DNA from: Alistipes sp.
GTDB lineage: Bacteria; Bacteroidota; Bacteroidia; Bacteroidales; Rikenellaceae
NCBI GenBank assembly: GCA_029051915.1
Contig: JAIDKM010000310.1
Span: 1 to 6,097 of the forward strand
Direction: 5' to 3'
Length of the DNA: 6,097 bases
Shown here: positions 1 through 5,790 of the stretch, piece by piece
Layout of the letters: the number at the start of each line of letters is the position of its first letter
How positions within the stretch are numbered: the stretch's first letter is position 1
Notes under the pieces: generated by a model
The model's database searches: none
What the model saw: the letters and a program-made list of their open reading frames with translations, nothing else
Told to the model about the DNA's origin: nothing
Position numbers and translations under genes: made by a program

Positions 1-1589
1 ATGCGATGGATTCCTACCGTCGCGTGCTGGAGAGCGCCGGCGAGGGTTGCGGCGACGTCATCGCTCCCAACGCCGAGGGCGTCGACCACGAGGGCCCGCG
101 CGTCGTGAACGACCACGTGGAGTATGCTTCCGGCACCGTCCAGAACATGAAGGCCATCGTCGATGCCGGTCTGAGCGGCCTCACGCTGCCCCGCAAGTAC
201 GACGGTCTCAACTTCCCGCTCGTCTGCTTCGTCATGGCCAACGAGATGGTCGCCCGCGCCGACGCCGGCTTCGAGAATATCTGGGGCTTGCAGGATTGCG
301 CCGAGACCTTGAACGAGTTCGCTTCCGAGGAGATCAAGCAGAAGTTCTTGCCGTGGGTTTCCGCCGGCGCTACTTGCGCCATGGATCTCACCGAGCCCGA
401 TGCCGGTTCCGACCTCGGCGCCGTCATGTTGAAGGCTACCTGGTCGGAGGAGAAACAGACATGGCTCTTGAACGGCGTCAAGCGCTTCATCACCAACGGC
501 GACGGCGACGTCTCGCTCGTCCTCGCCCGCACCGAGGAGGGTACTTCCGACGCTCGCGGCCTCTCGATGCTCGTCTACGACAAGCGCGACGGCGGCGTCA
601 AGGTGCGCCGCATCGAGAACAAGCTCGGTATCAAGGGTTCTCCCACTTGCGAATTGGTCTTCACCAATGCTCCCGCGCAGCTCGTCGGCGATCGGAAGAT
701 GGGCCTCATCAAGTACGTCATGTCTCTGATGAACGCCGCCCGCCTCGGTATCGGCGCCCAGTCCGTCGGTACTTGCGAGGCCGCTTATCGCGAGGCTCTG
801 AAGTATGCCCACGAGCGCGCCCAGTTCGGTAAGCCCATCATCCGGTTCGCCGCCATCTCGGAGATGCTTTCCAACATGAAGGCCAAGTTGCAGGGCGCCC
901 GCGCGTTGCTCTACGAGACCACTCGCTTCGTCGAGGTCTATAAGCAGTATACCCATATCTCGCACGAGCGGTCGCTCGAAGCCGAGGAGCGGCAGGAGAT
1001 GAAGTTCTATACTCGCCTGGCCGACGGCTTCACTCCGTTGGTCAAGCTCTTCTCTTCCGAGTACGCCAACCAGCTCGCCTACGACGCCATCCAGATCCAC
1101 GGCGGCTCGGGTTTCATGAAGGACTATCCTTGCGAGCGTATCTACCGCGACGCCCGCATCATGAATATCTACGAGGGTACTTCTCAGTTGCAGGTCGTCG
1201 CCGCTATCAACGCCGTTACGAAGGGCACCTTCATGGAGCAGATCGAGCGTTACGCTGCCGAAAGTTATTGCGAGGCCATGCAGCCCGTCGTCGCCAAGCT
1301 CAGGGAGCTCACGGCGAAATTCTCCGAAATGATCGAGCGCGTCGAGTCCGGCGATAAGGAGAAACCCGGGTTCAAGGACTTCCACGCCCGTCGTCTCGTC
1401 GAGACCGCAGGTCATATCATCATCACGTACCTCTTGGCTCGCCAGGCCGGCGAGTGCGAGGAGTACGCCAACTCCGCGCGCGTCTTCGTCAAGCTCGCCG
1501 AGGGTAAGATCTCCGAGGCCCATACCTACGTCATGGGTTCTTCCCTCGACGACGTCGACCTCTTCAAAGCCGTCGAGCAGGAGTGTTAG
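1..1589 (+). CDS. Acyl-CoA dehydrogenase, long form with C-terminal extension (5' end outside window)
   Basis: FAD-dependent enzyme that oxidises an acyl-CoA to the 2-enoyl-CoA and normally passes electrons to electron-transfer flavoprotein in the cytoplasm. The reading frame is open from nt 3 and 528 codons are visible. The first ATG (nt 6) looks internal, because family members of this type run to roughly 560-600 residues, so the true start lies upstream. Counting from that Met: N-terminal helical domain to about 118; flavin/substrate signature MDLTEPDAGSD at 126-136 heading the beta domain; R271-x-Q-F-G275, a typical FAD contact; and the second family signature ending in IYEGTSQLQ, where E390 is the expected catalytic base. 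Residues after about 410 form the extra C-terminal helical region of long acyl-CoA dehydrogenases (PF12806-like). Family is certain; chain-length specificity cannot be read. In Bacteroidales such genes often follow etfB-etfA, which would lie upstream (inference). A terminator follows, so this is the last gene of its unit. Confidence 0.95.
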   Translation, partial: AMDSYRRVLESAGEGCGDVIAPNAEGVDHEGPRVVNDHVEYASGTVQNMKAIVDAGLSGLTLPRKYDGLNFPLVCFVMANEMVARADAGFENIWGLQDCAETLNEFASEEIKQKFLPWVSAGATCAMDLTEPDAGSDLGAVMLKATWSEEKQTWLLNGVKRFITNGDGDVSLVLARTEEGTSDARGLSMLVYDKRDGGVKVRRIENKLGIKGSPTCELVFTNAPAQLVGDRKMGLIKYVMSLMNAARLGIGAQSVGTCEAAYREALKYAHERAQFGKPIIRFAAISEMLSNMKAKLQGARALLYETTRFVEVYKQYTHISHERSLEAEERQEMKFYTRLADGFTPLVKLFSSEYANQLAYDAIQIHGGSGFMKDYPCERIYRDARIMNIYEGTSQLQVVAAINAVTKGTFMEQIERYAAESYCEAMQPVVAKLRELTAKFSEMIERVESGDKEKPGFKDFHARRLVETAGHIIITYLLARQAGECEEYANSARVFVKLAEGKISEAHTYVMGSSLDDVDLFKAVEQEC

Positions 1590-1630
1590 CCGGCTTGCGG
1601 CGGAACACTCCGTGCCGCATAGTCGTTTCG

Positions 1631-1664
1631 AAAGCGGGTTCCTCTCAGCAGGAGCCCGCTTTTT
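1631..1664 (+). terminator. Rho-independent terminator of the acyl-CoA dehydrogenase unit
   Basis: A 13-bp stem (1631-1643 with 1650-1662, one G-U wobble) encloses the six-base loop CTCAGC. A run of T (1660-1664) and an AT-rich stretch follow. It starts 42 bp after the TAG stop and precedes a promoter of its own for the next gene, so it separates two transcription units. A weaker GC hairpin without a T run (1596-1601 with 1614-1619) lies between stop codon and terminator. Confidence 0.9.
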
Positions 1665-1797
1665 AATTGAAAACGATCAGCCGGCATCATCGCAGGGAGC
1701 TGCCTCGATTGCGGCTCGAAAATTGTCTTTTCGGACAGGGGCCGCAGCTCGGGTCGGCAAAATTTTGTTTTTCGTATCTCCGGTTGCCTTTTTTAGC

Positions 1798-1805
1798 TAT
1801 CTTTG
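1798..1805 (+). promoter_or_regulatory. Bacteroidetes-type -7 box (TATCTTTG) for the lipoprotein gene
   Basis: TATCTTTG matches the Bacteroidetes -7 consensus TAnnTTTG exactly. A canonical -33 TTTG at 19-21 bp is missing. The nearest candidate is TTTTTCG at 1768-1774, 23 bp upstream. Transcription would begin near 1810, leaving only about 14 nt before the ATG at 1824. An in-frame TTG at 1803 lies inside the box and is therefore excluded as the start codon. Confidence 0.7.
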
Positions 1806-1823
1806 CTTCAAACTTTCATTCGC

Positions 1824-2762
1824 ATGTTCCGTCTCTTTTCTCTCGCTTTCGTCTTGTTGTGCTTCGTCTCGTGCGGCGGGCGTTCCCGGCAGCAGCCGGC
1901 CCGGCCCGCCGAGAAGCAGTACGTCTTTTTGCCTCCGTTGCCGCCCGCGGCCATGTCTTCCGATCAGAAGCGCGATTTCTTGCGCGAGCATTATTGGGAT
2001 CGCTTCGACTTCGCCGACACCATGTTCGTCCATAGGGCCGATAGCATGCAGATGCTTCGTAATTTCATGGAGTTCGTCGCCGTCATCTCCGACCGGCCGA
2101 CCGATCCCAAGCCCATGCAGGCTTTGATGCGGCGGGCTTCGGCGTCGCGGCCCATGTTGGATTACTTCGTCTGGATCGCCGGGCAGATTCTCGACGACCC
2201 CAATTCGCCTATGCGCAACGACGAGTTCTTCATTCCCGTGCTTCAGGCGCAGCTCGATGCTCCTTTCTACGACGAGTACGAGCGCATCGGGCCTCAGTAC
2301 GACCTCGACCTCGCCTTGCAGAATCGCGTCGGACATCGGGCCAACGACATCCGGTATACGCTCGCTTCCGGAGCTTCGGGTGCGCTCCATAGACTGCGGG
2401 CCGATTACCTCTTGCTCTTCGGCAACAACCCCGGATGCCCCATGTGCCGCGAGATCCACGATGCCATCTGCGCTTCTCCGTTGCTCTCGGAGTTGATCGC
2501 CTCCGGACGGTTGATCGTCTTGGCTTTCTATCCCGACGAGGATCTCTCCGAGTGGTACGCCTACCGCGAGCATATGCCCGCTGCCTGGATCAACGCCTAC
2601 GACAAGGGGTGCGTCGTCCGCGAGACTTCTTCCTACGACCTCTCGGCCATTCCGGCCCTCTACCTCCTCGACCGCGACAAGCGCGTCTTGTTGAAGGACG
2701 TTACCGACGTCGGGCTCGTCGAGTCTGCCATCTTCGCACAGGAGCAGGCCGCTGCTTTATAG
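1824..2762 (+). CDS. DUF5106-type lipoprotein with C-terminal thioredoxin-like domain (CPMC)
   Basis: Exported lipoprotein of 312 residues, probably a periplasmic thiol-disulfide protein; its substrate is unknown. Residues 1-16 are a short hydrophobic signal peptide with lipobox FVSC, so C17 would be lipidated. The residues after it (GGRSRQQ) lack the acidic stretch of Bacteroidetes surface-export signals, which suggests a periplasm-facing anchor (inference). Residues of about 40-175 match my recollection of DUF5106 (for example HYWDRFDF and DPNSPMRNDEF), a domain found before thioredoxin folds in Bacteroidetes. From about 176 a thioredoxin-like fold follows: a beta strand ending in NNPG, the redox motif C205-P-M-C208, and the likely cis-proline P277 in SAIPALY. 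The ATG at 1824 is chosen because upstream in-frame starts fall inside the promoter and would spoil the signal peptide. It is a single-gene unit between two promoters. No strong terminator is visible after its TAG. Confidence 0.88.
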   Translation: MFRLFSLAFVLLCFVSCGGRSRQQPARPAEKQYVFLPPLPPAAMSSDQKRDFLREHYWDRFDFADTMFVHRADSMQMLRNFMEFVAVISDRPTDPKPMQALMRRASASRPMLDYFVWIAGQILDDPNSPMRNDEFFIPVLQAQLDAPFYDEYERIGPQYDLDLALQNRVGHRANDIRYTLASGASGALHRLRADYLLLFGNNPGCPMCREIHDAICASPLLSELIASGRLIVLAFYPDEDLSEWYAYREHMPAAWINAYDKGCVVRETSSYDLSAIPALYLLDRDKRVLLKDVTDVGLVESAIFAQEQAAAL

Positions 2763-2826
2763 GTTGCGCTTATGATCGCATAAAAAAAGAATATCGTTTT
2801 TCGGTCGCTTTTTCGCACCGTTTTGT

Positions 2827-2834
2827 TACTTTTG
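2827..2834 (+). promoter_or_regulatory. Bacteroidetes-type -7 box (TACTTTTG) for the rubrerythrin gene
   Basis: TACTTTTG fits TAnnTTTG. As in the lipoprotein promoter, TTTTTCG (2797-2803) sits 23 bp upstream in place of a perfect -33 TTTG. The leader would run from about 2839 to 2874. It is A/C-rich with no Shine-Dalgarno sequence, as is usual in this phylum. Confidence 0.7.
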
Positions 2835-2874
2835 TCCCGTAAACAGAAACTCACACACCAAACATTTTACGATT

Positions 2875-3426
2875 ATGGCTAAGAAATGGCGTTGTACCGT
2901 CTGTGGTTATATCCACGAGGGTCCCGAGGCACCCGATCAGTGCCCCATGTGTAAGGTCGGCAAGGATAAGTTCGTCGAAGTGCAGGAGCAGGAGGGCGAC
3001 CTCGATTTCGTTACCGTTCACAAGCTCGGCGACGGCAAGGGTGCCAGCTCCGAGTTGTGGGAGGGTCTTCAGAACCACTTCATCGGCGAGTGCACCGAGG
3101 TGGGCATGTACCTGGCCATGAGCCGGCAGGCCGACCGCGAGGGTTATCCCGAGATCGCCGAGGCTTACAAGCGTTATGCCTGGGAGGAAGCCGAGCACGC
3201 TTCGAAGTTCGCCGAGTTGATCGGCGAGGTCGTTTGGGACACCAAGACCAACCTCTACAAGCGCATGAATGCCGAGTGCGGCGCTTGCGAGGATAAGATG
3301 CGCCTGGCTCGCCTGGCTAAGGAGCAGAACCTCGACGCCGTGCACGATACCGTGCATGAGATGGCGAAGGACGAGGCTCGCCACGGCAAGGGCTTCGAGG
3401 GTCTCTACAAGCGTTACTTCAAGTAG
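2875..3426 (+). CDS. Reverse rubrerythrin (rubredoxin-like domain followed by ferritin-like diiron domain)
   Basis: Cytoplasmic non-haem iron protein of 183 residues, expected to reduce hydrogen peroxide (and possibly oxygen) to water with electrons from NAD(P)H via redox partners; relatives are often annotated NADH peroxidase. The N-terminal rubredoxin-like knuckles C7-x2-C10 and C23-x2-C26 would bind one Fe(SCys)4. Residues 55-183 form the four-helix diiron domain. Likely ligands are E72, E105-x2-H108 and E167-x2-H170, with E134 and/or E139 (in AECGACED) supplying the remaining carboxylates; that last assignment is uncertain. Classical rubrerythrins have the rubredoxin domain at the C-terminus, so this is the 'reverse' order known from clostridia. 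It has its own promoter and terminator, as expected for a stress gene, but no regulator site was identified. The ATG start is clear: [12 protein letters not shown] begins directly with the first iron-binding knuckle. Confidence 0.95.
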   Translation: MAKKWRCTVCGYIHEGPEAPDQCPMCKVGKDKFVEVQEQEGDLDFVTVHKLGDGKGASSELWEGLQNHFIGECTEVGMYLAMSRQADREGYPEIAEAYKRYAWEEAEHASKFAELIGEVVWDTKTNLYKRMNAECGACEDKMRLARLAKEQNLDAVHDTVHEMAKDEARHGKGFEGLYKRYFK

Positions 3427-3448
3427 TCCGCTCCCGACGGTTCATAGC

Positions 3449-3480
3449 AAAGCGGCTTCCCTCAGAAGGGAAGCCGCTTT
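3449..3480. terminator. Bidirectional terminator between rubrerythrin and the holin-like gene
   Basis: A perfect 14-bp hairpin (3449-3462 with 3467-3480) with tetraloop CAGA lies between two convergent stop codons. The plus-strand side has a T-rich tail (TTTCGTTTATTTG) and so serves the rubrerythrin gene well. On the minus strand the tail is short (TTTGCTAT), so it is a weaker terminator for the gene ending at 3484, only 4 bp away. Confidence 0.9.
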
Positions 3481-3483
3481 CGT

Positions 3484-3831
3484 TTATTTGTCGCGTCGGA
3501 ATTCGTTGCGGAGGCGTACCAGAAATTCAAATTTGCGGGCCACCCAGTCGTAAGCTTGTTTCACCAGCCGGGCTACGTCGTAAACCGTCTCCAGGCGCGT
3601 CCGGAGTTGTTCCAGCGGGCCGCGGATCGAAAGATAGTAGATCGCCGTCGCCGTCAGTGCGAAGAGTACTCCGACGATCAGCGTCGACCAGATCAGCGAT
3701 CCCAGCAGTTCCGATATCGCGACAACCAGCGCCGTTATCAGTAGCAGGATGGCCGTTCCGGCCATTACGCTAAAGAACAGCAGCGCAAGCATGAAGTGTC
3801 CGCCCGAGGCGGATTTGTTGTTCGCGGACAT
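3484..3831 (-). CDS. Small two-helix membrane protein, holin-X/DUF1469-like
   Basis: Protein of 115 residues with two predicted transmembrane helices (about 13-39 and 46-68), a short polar N-terminus and a basic, amphipathic C-terminal tail (70-115) probably on the cytoplasmic side. The tail reads as one long helix ending in charged residues. Size, hydrophobic profile and position after a YtxH-like gene resemble the 'phage holin family' (DUF1469, YqjE-like) proteins found beside YtxH/YqjD-like genes; these are chromosomal envelope proteins and need not be lytic. The family call rests on context and topology, not on a diagnostic motif. It lies 21 bp downstream of the YtxH-like gene, so the two are probably co-transcribed. 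The ATG gives a sensible polar start, MSANNKSASGG, before the first helix. Confidence 0.8.
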   Translation of the reverse strand: MSANNKSASGGHFMLALLFFSVMAGTAILLLITALVVAISELLGSLIWSTLIVGVLFALTATAIYYLSIRGPLEQLRTRLETVYDVARLVKQAYDWVARKFEFLVRLRNEFRRDK

Positions 3832-3852
3832 GCGTTCCGGGTAGATACGGGG

Positions 3853-4059
3853 TTATTCTCCGCACTTGCAGCGCGCTTCCTCGATCTGTTCGTGTACTTT
3901 CTCGACTTTCTGCTTCATCTTGTCGATTTCGTCGTTGAGGAAGTCTTTGATTTGCTTGCGCGTCTCGATTCCCGACTGCGGGGTGAAAAGCATCGTGAGG
4001 GCCGAACCGACGATCAGTCCGCCCAAAAGGGAGGTGATGATAAGACCTGTGTTTTTCAT
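3853..4059 (-). CDS. YtxH domain-containing small membrane protein
   Basis: Protein of 68 residues with one glycine-rich N-terminal transmembrane segment (about 6-25), then the TPQSG...R turn typical of YtxH-like proteins, and a charged helix (32-62) rich in Glu and Lys that probably forms a coiled coil. YtxH-type proteins are linked to general stress in other bacteria, but their molecular role is not settled. The C-terminus ends in C64-K-C66-G-E, a Cys-x-Cys pair not expected from the generic family. It is the first gene of a two-gene minus-strand unit with the holin-like protein, divergent from the SLOG gene with 70 bp between the two start codons. Start ATG at 4057-4059 is the only reasonable one. 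Confidence 0.88.
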   Translation of the reverse strand: MKNTGLIITSLLGGLIVGSALTMLFTPQSGIETRKQIKDFLNDEIDKMKQKVEKVHEQIEEARCKCGE

Positions 4060-4092
4060 GGTTGTTGAAATTTTATGGATTCACGGTCTGTT

Positions 4093-4125
4093 TTTGCAAA
4101 GTCCGGGCCAAATGCGTTATCTTTG
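4093..4125 (+). promoter_or_regulatory. Complete Bacteroidetes promoter (TTTG-N21-TATCTTTG) of the SLOG gene
   Basis: TTTG at 4093-4096 and TATCTTTG at 4118-4125 are separated by 21 bp, the textbook -33/-7 arrangement of Bacteroidetes housekeeping sigma. It is the best promoter in the window. The sequence TATCTTTGCTTCA recurs identically at the lipoprotein promoter (1798-1810). The ATG starts at 4130, only 4 bp beyond the box, so transcription should start at or very near the start codon. Confidence 0.8.
4097..4104 (-). promoter_or_regulatory. Weak candidate -7 box for the YtxH/holin-like pair (GGACTTTG)
   Basis: On the minus strand GGACTTTG keeps the TTTG half of the TAnnTTTG consensus but not the TA, and no -33 TTTG is seen at the right distance. 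It is the best candidate in the 70-bp divergent gap and would give a leader of about 35 nt. It overlaps the plus-strand -33 element in the palindrome TTTGCAAA (4093-4100). Confidence 0.3.
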
Positions 4126-4129
4126 CTTC

Positions 4130-4639
4130 ATGTTGTGCACCCCGTCCCTCTCTGTCGCCTTCACCGGCCACCGTACTTATCGCGGCGGCGCCGACGAGGC
4201 TTTGTGCCGGGTTATCGGCGAGGCCTACGACCGCGGGTTCCGTACTTTCTTGAGCGGCATGGCCGTCGGTTTCGACTTGAGCGCCGCCGAGGCCGTCTTG
4301 AGTTGCCGGGAGCGCTTGTCGGGCTTGCAGCTCGTCGCCGTCATCCCTTTTCCCGGACAGGCCGAGTTGTTTTCTTGGGAGGATCGCGTGCGCTTCGGGA
4401 GGATCATCACCGTCGCCGATCGCACGCTCGTCTTGTCGGATCGTTACCATCGCGGCGTCTATCGCATGCGCAACGACTTCCTCGTTGACCATGCCGCACA
4501 GCTCGTCGCTTGGTTCGACGGGTCGCCCGGGGGTACCGAGTATACCGTTCGCCGCGCCTTGCAGTCCGGGCGGGCGGTCTCCAATCTCTGCTCCGCCGGG
4601 CCTCTCTTTCCGCCGCCCGCTCCCGTCCTCTTTCAATAG
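4130..4639 (+). CDS. SLOG-superfamily protein of the DUF1273 (YpsA-like) family
   Basis: Cytoplasmic protein of 169 residues with a Rossmann-like SLOG fold, a superfamily that binds nucleotides or nucleotide-derived ligands; the ligand here is unknown. Diagnostic segments: AFTGHR (10-15) after the first strand, the glycine loop SGMAVGFD (42-49) with A52-A53-E54, IPFPGQ (72-77), RNDFLVD (114-120), and DGSPGGT (130-136), which closes the presumed ligand pocket. The tail after about 153 is proline-rich and probably disordered. The frame is open further upstream to 3866, but only ATG 4130 places the start beside the promoter and before GHR. It stands alone, divergent from the YtxH pair and convergent with the membrane protein downstream. 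Bacillus YpsA has been connected with cell division and stress, which cannot be assumed here. Confidence 0.88.
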   Translation: MLCTPSLSVAFTGHRTYRGGADEALCRVIGEAYDRGFRTFLSGMAVGFDLSAAEAVLSCRERLSGLQLVAVIPFPGQAELFSWEDRVRFGRIITVADRTLVLSDRYHRGVYRMRNDFLVDHAAQLVAWFDGSPGGTEYTVRRALQSGRAVSNLCSAGPLFPPPAPVLFQ

Positions 4640-4641
4640 CA

Positions 4642-4671
4642 AAGGCGGAACCTCGCAGGAGATTCCGCCTT
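4642..4671. terminator. Bidirectional terminator between the SLOG gene and the three-helix membrane protein
   Basis: A 9-bp perfect stem (4642-4650 with 4663-4671), extended by CTC/GAG after a C-A mismatch, closes on loop GCAG. It begins 3 bp after the SLOG stop codon and lies 23 bp from the stop of the convergent minus-strand gene. Tails on both sides are only modestly T-rich (CAGTTT on plus; TTTGCTATT on minus), so it may act partly as a transcript-end stabiliser. Confidence 0.75.
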
Positions 4672-4693
4672 CAGTTTCCGGTCGCCCGGAGGG

Positions 4694-5548
4694 TCAGTAC
4701 AGTTCTACGTTGTTTTTCATGAATTCGTCCGCTTCCGACAAGGACGCGTCCGTCAGCGTGCTGTAGTAGATCGTAATCAGCGAGCCGTCGTGTACCAGGT
4801 CGTACATCACGGTCTTCCATTCCGGGGTCTGCGTGCGGTCGCCCGTATGTTTCAGCATCCGGATTCCGTTGATTTCCACGATCTTCCCTTCGGCGATTCC
4901 CGCATCGAAATATCTCTCCGCTTCTTCGGTCAGGAACTCCGCTATGTCGTCCGGCGTGCGGACTTCTTCGGCCAGGTTGTCTTCCGTCCCTTCGGCTACG
5001 ATTACGCGGGCGCCGTCTCCCGTGAAAAGCCGGTAGTTGGCGGAGGTCGTCTCGGTTGCCGCTTGCTTCGTCGTCTCCATTTCCGAGAATCCCGCAGGGA
5101 TCGTTACGCGCAGCCCCAGTTCCGGACAGTCGTATACTTGTTCTTCTTCTACGATGCGTACTTCGCCGGCGTGTACCATGCGCCACGAGGCATAGCCCAG
5201 CCCGATTATCGCCACCGCCGTGCAGGCCGCTGCCACGATCGCTTTCTTGCAGGCCGCAGCATCTCCGAGAGAGCGTTTCACTTGCAGGTAGGCTCCCAGT
5301 CCCTTGAGTGCTTGCAGGGCACCCCAGACAATGGCTCCCGTGGCCACTACATAGCGGCCGCCCGCTTCGGTCAGGTAGTAGGAGCTGTAGCTGAATGCCA
5401 GGCCGCCTATGCACCACAGCATTCCGTAGAGCATGTTGCGGCGCGCTTCGCTTTCGAGTGCTTCCGGCGTCTGTTCCCGCACTTCTTCGGTTTCTTCCCG
5501 TGCTTCTTCAGGCATCGGTTCGAATACTTCTTTTTCCTTTTCTTCCAT
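4694..5548 (-). CDS. Three-helix membrane protein with C-terminal soluble domain, function unknown
   Basis: Protein of 284 residues that I do not recognise as a named family. Residues 1-36 are a very acidic, Glu-rich cytoplasmic-looking segment. Predicted transmembrane helices follow at about 38-59, 64-83 and 103-123. With three helices and a cytoplasmic N-terminus, the C-terminal domain (135-284) would lie in the periplasm. That domain opens with ELGLRVTIPAGF and continues with alternating strands and helices (RVIVAEG, GKIVEINGIRMLKH, SLITIYYS), a layout reminiscent of PsbP/Mog1-like folds; this is a weak impression only. The start chosen is the ATG at 5546-5548, preceded by AAAAAGAAAT as is usual in Bacteroidetes. 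ATG 5599 would add 17 residues and also has a purine-rich stretch upstream. Single-gene unit with its own promoter and a shared terminator. Confidence 0.8.
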   Translation of the reverse strand: MEEKEKEVFEPMPEEAREETEEVREQTPEALESEARRNMLYGMLWCIGGLAFSYSSYYLTEAGGRYVVATGAIVWGALQALKGLGAYLQVKRSLGDAAACKKAIVAAACTAVAIIGLGYASWRMVHAGEVRIVEEEQVYDCPELGLRVTIPAGFSEMETTKQAATETTSANYRLFTGDGARVIVAEGTEDNLAEEVRTPDDIAEFLTEEAERYFDAGIAEGKIVEINGIRMLKHTGDRTQTPEWKTVMYDLVHDGSLITIYYSTLTDASLSEADEFMKNNVELY

Positions 5549-5738
5549 ATTTCTTTTTGTTTGGTTGTGTTTCGGTTCAGGGGAGCTCTGCGCTTCCATG
5601 CGGCTTTCTCTTTCGTCGCCGCACCGGAAGGCGCCTCGTTCTCCCGCCGCGTAACCCTCTGCCTTTCGCTTCTGCGGGTAATCTCCGTTGCATTCTCCGG
5701 TTCCCCGTTCTTCCAAGCTACCTTCGCGGTTGCCCGTC
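5549..5738 (-). other. Long 5' leader of the three-helix membrane protein gene
   Basis: About 190 nt separate the predicted transcription start from the chosen ATG. The frame of the downstream gene is open through this stretch from a TTG at 5716, but the translated residues are strongly charged and lack the character of the mature protein, so I treat it as untranslated, with ATG 5599 as the main alternative. It contains a 38-codon ORF (5577-5693, minus), preceded by GGAGA, encoding a very basic peptide. No known riboswitch or strong hairpin was recognised. Confidence 0.35.
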
Positions 5739-5742
5739 GCCC

Positions 5743-5750
5743 CAAAGTTA
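5743..5750 (-). promoter_or_regulatory. Bacteroidetes-type -7 box (TAACTTTG) for the three-helix membrane protein gene
   Basis: On the minus strand TAACTTTG matches TAnnTTTG exactly and lies just downstream of the terminator of the preceding minus-strand gene. No good -33 TTTG is visible. The predicted start of transcription is near 5738. Confidence 0.55.
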
Positions 5751-5790
5751 CGAACTTCCCGCTCCCGTTGTCTCTCCTTCGGTTATAAAA

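Noticed and set aside
1697..1750. Inverted repeat GAGCTGC ... GCAGCTC in the gap before the lipoprotein gene
   Set aside because: Arms are only 7 bp with a loop of 40 bases and other GC-rich pairings compete; not convincing as an operator or RNA structure.
1797..2573. Long minus-strand frame of 258 codons opposite the lipoprotein gene
   Set aside because: It is the antisense shadow of a gene with a clear signal peptide, lipobox and CPMC motif; the composition is typical of antisense frames in GC-rich coding sequence and no promoter supports it.
2765..2783. Possible terminator hairpin after the lipoprotein gene (TTATG/CATAA)
   Set aside because: Only 5 AT-rich pairs, and it is followed by a run of A instead of T on the plus strand.
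3484..3831. Prophage lysis gene
   Set aside because: The holin resemblance is topological only; no endolysin, integrase, capsid or attachment sites are nearby and the YtxH neighbour points to a chromosomal envelope gene.
3866..4129. Upstream extension of the SLOG frame to 3866
   Set aside because: It overlaps the YtxH gene antisense, crosses the promoter, and adds 88 residues before the GHR motif that family members place close to the N-terminus.
4790..5788. Plus-strand frame of 332 codons opposite the three-helix membrane protein
   Set aside because: The translation is rich in Arg, Phe and His with no fold-like pattern, while the minus strand has coherent transmembrane helices, an A-rich ribosome site and a promoter.
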